From Forficula auricularia (taxonomy: Eukaryota; Arthropoda; Insecta; Dermaptera; Forficulidae), in contig JALMQS010000818.1 of assembly GCA_024734495.1 (NCBI GenBank), positions 86,846-150,845 on the forward strand: 64,000 bases of DNA, given 5' to 3'. How positions within the stretch are numbered: the stretch's first letter is position 1; every line of letters begins with the position of its first letter. Below the pieces are notes generated by a model, which was not told where the DNA came from, searched no databases, and was given only the letters and a program-made list of their open reading frames with translations. Made by a program: the position numbers and the translations under genes. Below, piece by piece: positions 24,401 through 31,408 of this stretch.

Positions 24401-27400
24401 TAATCTTCATGATTAAAAAATTTCGCGGTCACTTGATTCTAATTCTAAATATACAGTCAAACCATACAGGGTGATTCTAGGTCGATGGCACGTTGGACGT
24501 TTATGGAAAACGGAACGCAAGATTTTTCTGAAAATTTTGATATTTCCATGGTTAGTTAAAATTAAATTCATTAAAAAGTAATTTTTCACAAAAAAGCGGC
24601 TTTATTAAGAAAACTTGATGTTTTAGGTATAGGGACATGATGTATCGTCTTAAGCATTTTTCTTCGTCTTTCAATTTATTGAGTAATATACGGGGTCTCA
24701 TTTGAAAAAACAAACTTTTGACCTCTTTTATGAATAACGGACATAATAGTAATCTTAGCACGCCCTGTATAATATGGAGTCGATTTTTCAGAGTAAATTA
24801 AATACTTCAGGTGTGTCTAAATTACCACCAAAATATCAACTTTTCATGAATTGAGAGCACTAATTTATTTAAGTTTAATTAGGGCCATGTTTTGGACCAT
24901 ATTTAACACAAATTATTTTTTATCTCGAAAACCGATAGAGATAGGTATAGGATAATATTAACAAAAAAGTATTTTAATAAAAGGGCGGTTCTAAAAACGT
25001 GTTGATGTACGGGGTGTTCCATTTAAAAAAATAAAGTTGCTACGACTTTCCGATGGAAGCCGAAACATTGCAATGCTGAAAATATTTTAGATCGATAGAA
25101 CAGGTGAGAAAATTGAAGGTGCTAAATTTTCAGAAAAATCCTGCTTTCCGTTTTTCATAAACGTCTAACGTGCCATCGACTGTGAATCACCCTGTATAAT
25201 TTAATTAGAATATTTTGAGTTTTCAAAAATCGAATGGCAATAGTGGAATGATTATTCTTGACTATTAATTTAATTTGAATATAAAAGACAAATTGTCTAT
25301 ACTACTATGTCTATGTACTAGGGATAAGATTTCTATAGAAAATCAAAAGAGGTTGTCAACTACTAAATAGGAGGTGTTATAGATAATTTTTATTATGTCA
25401 AAAGGGTTGTATTCACCACTTCCTAGAATGAACCCGGTTGCCAAAAATGTAATCTAGGCGTTTGGGTTCCCCTCTGTGGATTTAGTAGATGACAAACTCT
25501 CTTGATTTTTCTACAGAAATTTTAACTCTTCTACTATCGGCAATTTGTCTTTTATATAAAAATATTTATCAAGTAAACGTATTTCGATATGAAGATACGT
25601 TAACTTAATAAAAATATATCGAGTAATTTTCAACAAAACATGAAAATAGTTCCGGAAAAACGGACCAAAACGTTATATACTTAATTCTAATGAATGAAGG
25701 GTCTAAGTGGAAAAAATTTTCCAAATCACAAAAATAAAATAGTTATATATTACCTAAAGTGGCAAGTTGATGAATTAATCCTAATAGATTTTTGTCTAAA
25801 TGCTTATTTCTAGAATGATTGGTAAACATATTAAAATTTGGTATTTGATTTGAGGTCATTTCTTGAATTTTATGTTGTTCAGATTCTGTTAGATCTTTTT
25901 CTTGAGAATAACTTATACTTTCAGAATTTCTTGAATAGTTATTTAGATAAATAAAACATAATGGCGTTGCAGGAAAACTTCTTTTAATTGATCTTAGAAT
26001 AGTTAAATCCTTTAAATATTAATATTTAAATTGAAAACTTATTGAATATGAATTAATTTAAATAATCATTAATCAAAATTCTTACCTGAATATCCAAAAA
26101 TTCCTTACTAAATAAAAAAATAAAAATAGGTAGTATTTTAAAGTCATCTGAGGCTAATGGTTTCAAGAAGAGATTTTGTAAATTATTACAATCAGGCGGA
26201 ATTAGAATTTGAAAAGCATTTTCTTTCATAAAATTATGGGCAATTTTAATTTCAAGAAAAGGTATAATATTATCACGAATCTGAAATTAGATGAAATAAG
26301 TGGTAAAAAATTATTAAAATTTCTGATAATATAAATAATAAAGAGTTAATCATTATAAATGTTTGATAAAAATCACATTTTATTAATAACGTAACAAATA
26401 TAAAATAAAACACACGTTGTTTCTTTCACTACAGCAGTGAACTGTCATCACAAAGGTTGACGAACAACAGTTGTCAGCTCAAACTAACAGATAACAATCA
26501 CAGATGAAGGGATTGAAACGACGTGTGTTTTATTTCATGTTTGTTTAGTTATTAATAAATATGTAATAATAAAAAAAGCTGTTTCTTTTTTTATAAACAA
26601 TTAATAAAGTAAAGGGTGTGTAGTTTCACAGTGAATGAAATAAAACTCAAAGAAGTTTATACAAACTCAATATATTTCGGATTATTAGTCCATCATCAGG
26701 AGTTTACACATTAGTTTTTAATCTGCCTTGAGTTTTATTTCATTCATTGTGAAACTCAACTCCCTTTACTTTAATAATTAATATCATGTTTCATCTAAAA
26801 CCTACAGCACTTTCCCTAAGTAAAATTAATGATAAACAATTCAATCAAATTTACAAGGAATATATCTGAGTGCGGCTTCTGCTTGATTTGTTTATATATT
26901 TTTTATAAATTAAACAAATCTGCTACTCCTGGCAAGAAACCGTTTTAATTTAACAAATGTTTTAATAAATCATTATTATTATTCAGTTCCATTATCAGTA
27001 TTAGTGTGACAAATCAGAGAAAAAAAAGGAACAATTAAACACCGTGTTAAAACATGCGACCAATTGCAACGTTTCGCCAATTTATTGTGGCTTCATCAGG
27101 CTCTATACAAAAAATAAATACAAATGAATCATTCACAATCATCAAAATTAACCCAGACCAAGGTAATTATATTATATTATTAATTGAAAGTAATGGAAGG
27201 CAGCCCAGGGGTAGTGAGGAAAGAAAAAATTGACACATATCCAAATAAGGTGTAATTTATTGGAATCCTTCCTCCTTTCCTTTCAAACCGACGTTTCGGA
27301 GGATTCTTCCCTTCTTCAAGGGTCAGCTGAAGAACCCCTTGAAACTCTGAAGAAGGAGGGAAGAATCTTCCGAAACGTCGGTTTGAAAGGAAAGGAGGAA

Positions 27401-30400
27401 GGATTCCAATAAATTACACCTTATTTGGATATGTGTCAATTTTTTCTTTCTTCACTACCCCTGGGCTGCCTTCCATTACATTCAATTAAAAGTTCTACCA
27501 GTCCGTCTCTCTCCAGAGAAAATTTCGTGCAAATATTGTATTATGTCTGGGTTGATTTTGATGATTGTGAATGATTCATTTGTATTTATTTTTTGTATAT
27601 AGCCTGATGAAGCCACGATAAATTGGCGAAACGTTGCAATTGGTCGCATGTTTTAACACGGTGTTTAATTGTTCCTTTTTTCCCTCTGATTTATCATATC
27701 TAGTTTTAATAAATGTATATATAATAAATAATTACTTCTTGGTCGGTTCGTTTTATGTATTCATTTCCTATAGTTATCCATTCTTCATCTGTAGTATGTA
27801 CTACTTCAAACAAGTTTAATTCCAGGCTAATTGATATTTTGTTAATTTTACTTCTATTATAAACAATTCGAACCCATCTCCAACCATCACTGTCGACTGG
27901 AAGTAAATCATGTCCTAATAAAGTATTTACAAAATAGGCTTTAACAGGACAACTTTGGCCTAAGATGACAAGAGTAGGTGGATATTCATTTATTTTGCTC
28001 AGTTTTTTCAATAATAATTCTTTTTGAAGTTTATTAAGCAATTCATCTATAATATAAAATAAAAAAATATAGTTTAACATGAGTTGTGGATGTAATTGTT
28101 TTAAAGAGGATTTATATGTGCAAACAGCCAAGGTTGAAATAAATAGTAAGTATTTCTTGTGTTTTTTTTGTATTTGTTTTTAATATTACTGCACTAAGAA
28201 GGTGCAGCCCCTATGGATCTCTAAAGACACTTGCATTACCGAAGAGAAGAAGAAATGTCGATGTTTCGCGTTTATTTTTTCAACTCATCATCAGGACATT
28301 AGATTATTACTGTACCATTTGTTGGTGTGGATCTGTTAATTTATTTTTGAAATCATAAAAAGCCAGATCGTTTGATTCTCACGTATCAAAGAAGGACAAA
28401 GAAAAGTATGCTTTCCTTCTTTGAATGAGTGAGATCCTTTAATTTTCTTAAGGAATATATTCAGTGGTGGGATTTAATTATTATTTACTAACCAGTTCGA
28501 TGCCCTAATGACAGTTTTAAGTCTAAACGAATAAAGATATATCGAATAGTATATATGTCATTAAATAAGGACAATAAATGAGATACAGAAAAACTAGGTT
28601 ATTCTAAGAGTGTTAAAATATTAATGAAAAATATTGAATACTTTATTGAGAAAATTGGAGGAAAAAGTAAAATGTTTCAACTCGGAAGGCTGTTTCGGTG
28701 AATTAAGAATTTTATATGATAAATATCCAAGGGGTGAACCGCGACCTTAATATGCTGTACACCTACTTCCACTTGAACTTCCAAATATTTCCAAGTACTT
28801 CCAAACATTCACAAGCACTCCCAAACATTTCCAAGTACTTCCAAAATACTTCCAAAGAGGTGTACACCTACTTCCAATCGCGGATCACCCCTAGTAAATA
28901 TCTAATTTAATATACATTTCGATTTAATATTTTCTTATCTAGAGTCAAAAGGCCGTTCCTGGAAAGATAGAAATTAAGAAATTAATCTCTAATAAAGTGA
29001 AATAGGTCTGGACTTGTATTTAACATCCTTGAAATGCCTTGGCTCTAACGGAAAAGAGATCATTCCTCCTGCACTTTTAAGTCATTTGCCTCGATCAGAT
29101 TCTAATGAAAGAATCGCTCACCCACACAATTATTAAATAATAAAAAAAAGTGAAAACTTATTTATGTTAGAGACACCCTTTAAGTTAGTAATTAATAAAA
29201 GAATAGTGTTTATTTATGCCTATATTATTATAAACACGTCGCCTTAAAATCTTAATAAAATCATTCAAAAAATGATGTTTTATGCATTTTAGAATCAGAA
29301 TTCTAATGCTAGAAAGCCCAAAGTTATCTGCATGAAAATACAAACATTTTTATGATTAACGAGAATTGTTTTTAAACAAGATATATATCGCGAGACCACT
29401 GCTGGTTGAAGCTATTGGAGTCTGCTGACTCTTAAGTCTGGACCAAGAGAGAATGAAAAAGATGTGATCCATTTGGCTATAATCCAGTATCATTTTCGCG
29501 TTTAGCTCGCATGACACTTTTTATATCAAACATTGATATGGACCACCAAATGAATTTGAAATATGAGATGTTATATATTCAATCTCCCAGTCCAGCGCGC
29601 TAGATCTGTTAGCACGTATGTTAGGTGCTTGCCATTAATTAATTGTATGTTTCCTGTATTTGTAAATATATTTATAATTTTCTTATTAATATATTAAAGA
29701 ATAATTAACACATTAACGAGAATTGTTTTGATCGTGCTTTTAAACAAGATATATATATTAATGGCAAGCACCTAACATACGTGTAAACAGATCTAGCGCG
29801 CTGGACTGGGAGATTGAATATATAACATCTAGATTTCAAATTCATTTGGTGGTCCATATCAATGTTTGCTATAAAAAGTGTCATGCGGGCTAAACGCGAA
29901 AATGATGCTGGATTATAGCCAAATGGATCACATCTTTTTCATTCTCTCTTGGTCCAGACTTAAGAATCAGCAGACTTCAATAGCTTCAATCAACAGTAGT
30001 CTCGCGATATATATCTTGTTTAAAAAGCGCGATCAAAACAATTCACAAAGAGAAACAAAAGAGTTGTTCTCTGCTTGATGCAAATAAACATACACACATA
30101 TATATCGAGATGATATATATTATTTATTTGTTTGAGTCTATAGTTTCGAAGACTTGGTCTTCATCATCAGTCTTTTTTAATTATAAATGTTGTTTTTCAT
30201 GGAGTCAATATCGTATGGACATTGACTCCATGAAAAACAACATTTATAATTAAAAAAGACTGATGATGAAGACCATGTCTTCGAAACTATAGTCTCAAAC
30301 AAATAAATAATATATATCATCTCGATATATATGTGTGTATGTTTATTTGCATCAAGCAGAGGACAACCTCTTTGTTTCTCTTTGTGAATCAACAACTCTG

Positions 30401-31044
30401 CTACTCTCGGCAAAACAAAAACTTTTCAATTAAAACAATTCTCGTTAATGTGTTAATTATTCTTTAATATATTAATGAGAAAATTATAAATATATTTCAC
30501 TTCATTATTTCAAGTTAGAAATATATAAATTCGGATATTATTTTCACTTAATATTTGACAAAAATCACCTGCTTTCGATTCACGATTGAATCAAATATAG
30601 GAAACATACGATTAATTAAAAGTACCATTTTTACAAGTTCACGGAACAAAATCAGCAAGTGGTTTTACCGAAACGAAAATGTTTCTCTGCTACATAAGAA
30701 AGAAACGACTTGGCTTTTTATGATCTATAAAACTTAACAGATGCACAGAAACAACTGGCGCAGTAACAACCTTTTGTTCTGATGATGAATTTAAAAATAA
30801 AAAAACTCGAAACGTCAAGATGAGAAATAAGAATAATGTTAATCCTGGCTGACTGCAACTATAAATGCTCGTTAAATAAAATTTTAAATTAAATTAAATT
30901 AACATTTGAATTTTATTTACCTTGAGGAAAAATATTTTTAAATGAAATGTCATTAAATGTATTGTGAGTTTCCTTAAGAATTCGTTTTAATTGATAACAA
31001 AGTCTTGCAAATTTGCAAAATTCTTGTGGAATTTTGCTAACCAT
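9322..31044 (-). CDS. DSTYK: Dual serine/threonine and tyrosine protein kinase, 12 exons found
   Basis: DSTYK is a cytoplasmic receptor-interacting-like kinase with a long N-terminal region and a C-terminal kinase domain. Exons on minus, in order: 30921-31044, 27736-28046, 26086-26280, 25754-26009, (one short exon not found), 23034-23265, 21662-21891, 20035-20247, 18485-18668, 15270-15426, 11620-11869, 11301-11550, 9322-9489. All have GT-AG borders, and phases agree except around the missing piece. Kinase landmarks present: glycine loop [10 protein letters not shown], lysine in [20 protein letters not shown] in place of DFG as is normal for this family, and [10 protein letters not shown]. The predicted length is about 880 residues, against 929 in human. 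Exons 11620-11869 and 9322-9489 carry small indels that break the frame, so the locus is either damaged or misassembled there. Introns hold many transposons. Confidence 0.9.
9566..10962. mobile_element. TIR element in DSTYK intron, with nested MITE
   Basis: Inverted ends of about 70 bp start GTAAAAGTATCGAAGAGTGG and end CCACTCTTCGATACCTTTAC, and include a shared CTAATAGAGATATCGACATG. Similar ends bound 23394-23700. The stretch 10256-10790 matches 44403-45198 and begins TTAAGGTAGTTCTTTC, so a second element is nested inside. Confidence 0.75.
11301..11550 (-). CDS. DSTYK: DSTYK exon: activation loop and kinase C-lobe
   Basis: Encodes [53 protein letters not shown], and ends EQLWSSVKK with one base of a glycine codon. 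DLG replaces DFG, as in vertebrate DSTYK, and the APE motif is intact. A 69-base intron separates it from the exon at 11620. Confidence 0.95.
11620..11869 (-). CDS. DSTYK: DSTYK exon: N-lobe end and catalytic loop, two frameshifts
   Basis: The 5' part reads [10 protein letters not shown]. Then the conserved [12 protein letters not shown] appears only in another frame. From [15 protein letters not shown] onward the first frame resumes, through [17 protein letters not shown] and [13 protein letters not shown]. Reading straight through gives a TGA in between. One extra base and one missing base about 60 nt apart explain this. The total length stays a multiple of three relative to the flanking phases. 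Confidence 0.85.
12588..12636 (-). ncRNA. Hammerhead-type ribozyme motif (family G)
   Basis: On minus: core CTGATGA (12621-12627), stem II ATTAA/TTAAT with an ATG loop plus outer G-T and A-T pairs, then GAAAC (12599-12603) and GTC. Stem I is TTTTGT/ACAAAA with a C-A mismatch next to the core. Stem III is the four-base palindrome ACGT. Unlike the others it is not inside an obvious inverted repeat. Confidence 0.7.
12740..14470. mobile_element. Element with long terminal inverted repeats
   Basis: About 290 bases at 13095-13385 recur inverted at 14180-14470. Shared blocks include GTGAAACGACATTTTATG, ATTATTACTGACTCTTG and GATGGGATGGTAATGGGG. The interior (13386-14180) has one 66-codon open frame that I do not recognise. 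The left outer part begins near GAGTCATTCCGTGCC, and the right arm appears truncated. Confidence 0.7.
15270..15426 (-). CDS. DSTYK: DSTYK exon: kinase glycine loop and catalytic lysine
   Basis: Encodes [39 protein letters not shown] and AMEFYYT, and ends in two bases of an arginine codon. The glycine loop and VAIK-type lysine are intact. Confidence 0.95.
15862..16060 (-). mobile_element. tRNA-derived SINE, family S1
   Basis: On minus, a tRNA-like segment with B-box GGTTCGACTCC is followed by GGGGGATGAATCCC and a body ending in TTAAAATTAAATTC. The same sequence recurs at 16231-16380, inverted at 16381-16465, and at 32583-32710. Confidence 0.75.
16231..16465. mobile_element. Inverted pair of S1 SINEs
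   Basis: A minus-strand S1 copy (16231-16380) abuts a plus-strand partial copy (16381-16465). They meet near GACAAAAGCTCAGGCTCAGG and share the B-box and the flanking AGCAAGTTGGTTCTCAGG. The transcript would fold into a hairpin. Confidence 0.75.
16858..17018 (+). mobile_element. SINE, family S2
   Basis: A degenerate tRNA B-box (AAGGTTCAATTCAC) is followed by TAATAAAAATTATCCATA, GTAGAAGACACC, CGTGATTTTCTAG and a tail CTAGTACTATCGACAAAA. Related copies lie near 25.3-25.6 and 47.8-48.6 kb. The tail resembles that of the hammerhead foldbacks. Confidence 0.65.
17019..17685. other. Unassigned DSTYK intron DNA
   Basis: No element ends or coding segments were recognised in this stretch. Confidence 0.35.
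17686..17820. mobile_element. Short MITE with CATAGCCCCCGCAA ends
   Basis: Perfect 14-bp inverted ends CATAGCCCCCGCAA and TTGCGGGGGCTATG enclose 135 bp. The interior is unusually GC-rich for this window (TCCGGGTCCGGGACCC). The flanks GTGACAGT and GTGATACA could be an eroded 8-bp target duplication, which would suit a hAT origin. Confidence 0.75.
18056..18108 (-). ncRNA. Degenerate hammerhead-like motif
   Basis: CTGATGA is preceded by AAACTC and followed by GCCGAAAT, and a later GAGTT can pair with AACTC. There is no convincing stem II and no acceptable cleavage triplet, so this looks like a decayed copy. Confidence 0.35.
18485..18668 (-). CDS. DSTYK: DSTYK exon before the kinase domain
   Basis: Encodes [20 protein letters not shown], then [20 protein letters not shown] and [16 protein letters not shown]. 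The [13 protein letters not shown] block corresponds to [13 protein letters not shown] in vertebrate DSTYK. Confidence 0.95.
18774..19935. mobile_element. hAT-like element with internal palindrome
   Basis: The element is 18782-19927, with ends CAGGCCCGTGCCTG and CAGGCATGGGTCTG. It is flanked by an 8-bp duplication GGGGTGGG (18774-18781 and 19928-19935). From about 19190 to 19865 the sequence is a long imperfect palindrome centred near 19540. No transposase frame was seen. Confidence 0.8.
20035..20247 (-). CDS. DSTYK: DSTYK exon (N-terminal region)
   Basis: Encodes [20 protein letters not shown], then [20 protein letters not shown] and RLAKSICSQ. The [25 protein letters not shown] region of human DSTYK aligns without gaps. 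Confidence 0.95.
20400..20842 (+). mobile_element. LINE 3' end fragment
   Basis: A broken frame reads [16 protein letters not shown] and, after a shift, [11 protein letters not shown] and [11 protein letters not shown] with a stop. This resembles the C-terminal tail after the reverse transcriptase in jockey/CR1-type LINEs. It ends with a TAAA repeat (20823-20842), a usual LINE 3' terminus. Confidence 0.7.
20865..21433. mobile_element. TIR element with AGCTAGTTTCCACAT ends
   Basis: AGCTAGTTTCCACAT at the left and ATGTGGAAACTAACT at the right are inverted, enclosing about 570 bp. It directly follows the LINE tail. Confidence 0.6.
21662..21891 (-). CDS. DSTYK: DSTYK exon (N-terminal region)
   Basis: Encodes [40 protein letters not shown] and [20 protein letters not shown]. 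The [23 protein letters not shown] run matches the [23 protein letters not shown] region of vertebrate DSTYK. Confidence 0.95.
22107..22344 (-). pseudogene. Mariner/Tc1-type transposase relic
   Basis: A frame with [12 protein letters not shown] and [19 protein letters not shown] resembles the QQDGAPCHT..FGDRVISRxGxVNWPPRS part of insect DDE transposases. A second frame supplies [11 protein letters not shown]. The DLTPLDYFLW segment is missing, and there is a frameshift. It lies in a DSTYK intron. Confidence 0.75.
23034..23265 (-). CDS. DSTYK: DSTYK exon (N-terminal region)
   Basis: Encodes [60 protein letters not shown] and [17 protein letters not shown]. The [18 protein letters not shown] block is diagnostic. 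It starts in phase 0, whereas the previous exon found ends in phase 1, so one short exon is missing between them. Confidence 0.95.
23394..23700. mobile_element. MITE with GGTAAAGGTATTATCGAA ends
   Basis: The left end GGTAAAGGTATTATCGAA and right end TTCGATACTTTTACC are inverted. CTAATAGAGATATCGATG is shared with the 9566-10962 element, so it is a shorter relative. Confidence 0.65.
24465..25196. mobile_element. TIR element with TACAGGGTGATTC ends
   Basis: Inverted ends of about 70 bp share TACAGGGTGATTC, TCGATGGCACGTT, GACGTTTATG and GATTTTTCTGAAAA. The interior is non-coding. Other elements with TACAGGGTG ends lie at 39422 and 60674. Confidence 0.8.
25322..25560. mobile_element. Inverted pair of S2 SINE pieces
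   Basis: On minus at 25322-25440, GAAAATCAAGAGG-type sequence and GGGTTGTATTCACC are the S2 body. On plus at 25460-25560 the same body returns with CTTGATTTTTC and the tail CTACTATCGGCAA. A further partial copy lies on minus at about 24228-24310. Confidence 0.6.
25754..26009 (-). CDS. DSTYK: DSTYK exon (N-terminal region)
   Basis: Encodes [20 protein letters not shown], then a less conserved [18 protein letters not shown], and ends [13 protein letters not shown] plus one base. The corresponding human segment is IRKYFSFPVFFFKVP..LRHLSTF. Confidence 0.85.
26086..26280 (-). CDS. DSTYK: DSTYK exon (N-terminal region)
   Basis: Encodes [40 protein letters not shown] and [20 protein letters not shown]. 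It is in phase 0 at both ends, with a 76-base intron to the next exon. Similarity to vertebrate DSTYK is moderate here. Confidence 0.85.
26610..26822. mobile_element. Hammerhead element with inverted ends (family C)
   Basis: The ends GTTTCACAGTGAATGAAATA and its complement near 26735 enclose one minus-strand hammerhead motif. The downstream block TTAATATCATGTTTCATCTAAAACC recurs at 58425-58470 in the copy interrupted by a LINE. Confidence 0.75.
26663..26705 (-). ncRNA. Hammerhead-type ribozyme motif (family C)
   Basis: On minus: stem I AAACTC, core CTGATGA (26693-26699), T, stem II GGA/TCC, GAAA, TATAT, T at the cleavage position, then GAGTTT, which pairs with AAACTC over 6 bp. Stem III is the palindrome ATATAT and the triplet is AUU. 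All core positions are present. Confidence 0.8.
27066..27106 (-). ncRNA. Hammerhead-type ribozyme motif (family B, left arm)
   Basis: On minus: core CTGATGA (27093-27099), A, stem II GCCA/TGGC, GAAAC, stem III ACGT, T, then GC pairing with GC next to the core. Proximal stem I is only two pairs. Confidence 0.65.
27283..27325 (-). ncRNA. Decayed hammerhead-like motif (family A, left arm)
   Basis: The minus strand keeps GAAACGTC and GGTTT, but the core reads TTGAAGA instead of CTGAAGA. Confidence 0.45.
27342..27384 (+). ncRNA. Hammerhead-type ribozyme motif (family A, right arm)
   Basis: AAACT, core CTGAAGA (27347-27353; the seventh core position is variable in hammerheads), stem II GGAGGG/TCTTCC with G-T pairs, GAAAC (27372-27376), GTC, and GGTTT pairing back to AAACT. 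Confidence 0.7.
27598..27640 (+). ncRNA. Hammerhead-type ribozyme motif (family B, right arm)
   Basis: Core CTGATGA at 27604-27610, A, stem II GCCA/TGGC, GAAAC, stem III ACGT, T, GC. It is the mirror of the motif at 27066-27106. Confidence 0.65.
27736..28046 (-). CDS. DSTYK: DSTYK exon 2
   Basis: Encodes [60 protein letters not shown] and [16 protein letters not shown]. It aligns with the [28 protein letters not shown] region of vertebrate DSTYK. The acceptor is TATTATAG and the donor GTAATT. Confidence 0.9.
28254..28300 (-). ncRNA. Hammerhead-type ribozyme motif (family H)
   Basis: On minus: AATGTC, core CTGATGA (28288-28294), T, stem II GAGTT/AACGC with one mismatch, GAAACATC, GACATT. Stem I AATGTC/GACATT is perfect over 6 bp. 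ACAT has replaced the usual ACGT in stem III, consistent with CpG decay. Confidence 0.65.
28725..28895. mobile_element. Short TIR element with internal TTCCAAGTA repeats
   Basis: The ends AGGGGTGAACCGCGA and TCGCGGATCACCCCT are inverted. The interior is built from about ten imperfect copies of ACTTCCAAAYATTTCCAAG-type words. Confidence 0.7.
30131..30176 (-). ncRNA. Hammerhead-like motif (family F, left arm), site mutated
   Basis: On minus: CTGATGA, T, GAAGAC/GTCTTC stem II, GAAAC, then TATAGACTC where sister copies have TATAGTCTC. The conserved U before the cleavage site is lost. Confidence 0.6.
30258..30296 (+). ncRNA. Hammerhead-type ribozyme motif (family F, right arm)
   Basis: GA, core CTGATGA (30260-30266), T, stem II GAAGAC/GTCTTC with loop CAT, GAAAC (30283-30287), TATAG, TC, then TC pairing with GA. 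Stem III ACTATAGT is self-complementary. The core is intact. Confidence 0.75.
30770..30827 (+). ncRNA. Weak hammerhead-like motif
   Basis: CTGATGA (30779-30785) and CGAAACGTC are both present, but stem II is A/T-rich and imperfect, and stem I pairs only TT/AA plus scattered bases. Confidence 0.4.
30921..31044 (-). CDS. DSTYK: DSTYK first coding exon
   Basis: Begins ATG at 31044-31042 and encodes [40 protein letters not shown] and Q, then one base before a GTAAAT donor. The pattern REL..F..Y...L..LRET..FF.DI of vertebrate DSTYK is recognisable. The start is chosen because it is the first ATG in this exon and stop-rich DNA lies upstream. Confidence 0.85.
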
Positions 31045-31408
31045 TATGTTAAATTATAATTTTATTATTCACATATTCTATGTCATAATTAATTAAAGAG
31101 ATTTGTGTCCTCCAATTTTGATATTTAAAGTTTAATAACCGATTTAGTTAAATTTATTTTATCGAAAAAATAAAATCACATCATATCTCATTATCGAAAG
31201 GGACTTAAATATTTAAATAATTAATTAATGCGAATTTTGAAATTGCTGTCAATTAGATATTTACATGAAATCTAATTATAAATATTTGATAATATAAACA
31301 TCAAAGGATTGTTGTTAATTTCATTTAGGTATGTCAAGTAGACTAGCATCTCTAATCCAACTTTATCATTGCTATGCGCATGCGCTAACAGAACGCAAGA
31401 GTAAAGAG

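Larger units (their letters stand above)
23266..25753. other. DSTYK intron region hiding one unfound short exon
   Basis: By comparison with human DSTYK, about 17-18 codons (phase 1 in, phase 0 out, near 53 nt) should lie here. I could not place them. The region contains a MITE (23394-23700), a long-TIR element (24465-25196) and S2 SINE pieces. A coding-like stretch on minus near 23920-24100 has stops and does not match DSTYK. Confidence 0.5.
27003..27705. mobile_element. Nested hammerhead foldbacks (family B around family A)
   Basis: The outer arms (27003-27165 and 27540-27705) are near-perfect inverted copies, each carrying a hammerhead-like motif. Between them, 27187-27475 is a second, self-contained foldback with ends GGAAGGCAGCCCAGGGGTAG and its complement. 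A transcript would make a hairpin within a hairpin. It lies in a DSTYK intron. Confidence 0.85.
30035..30440. mobile_element. Hammerhead foldback retroelement (family F)
   Basis: The element at 30044-30431 (388 bp) interrupts an R3 repeat, with 9-bp direct repeats AAAACAATT at 30035-30043 and 30432-30440. Its inverted ends are CACAAAGAGAAACAAA and TTTGTTTCTCTTTGTG, followed by the tail CTCTGCTACTCTCGGCAAAA. The inner arms carry one decayed and one intact-core hammerhead motif. Confidence 0.85.
29340..30480. repeat. Inverted R3 repeats with nested hammerhead element
   Basis: 29340-29700 is the reverse complement of 29740-30043. The right copy resumes at 30441 after the insertion at 30044-30431. 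Confidence 0.75.

Noticed and set aside
28725..28895. CRISPR-like array of TTCCAAGTA repeats
   Set aside because: The repeats are short and imperfect with no unique spacers, in an animal genome and inside a TIR element.
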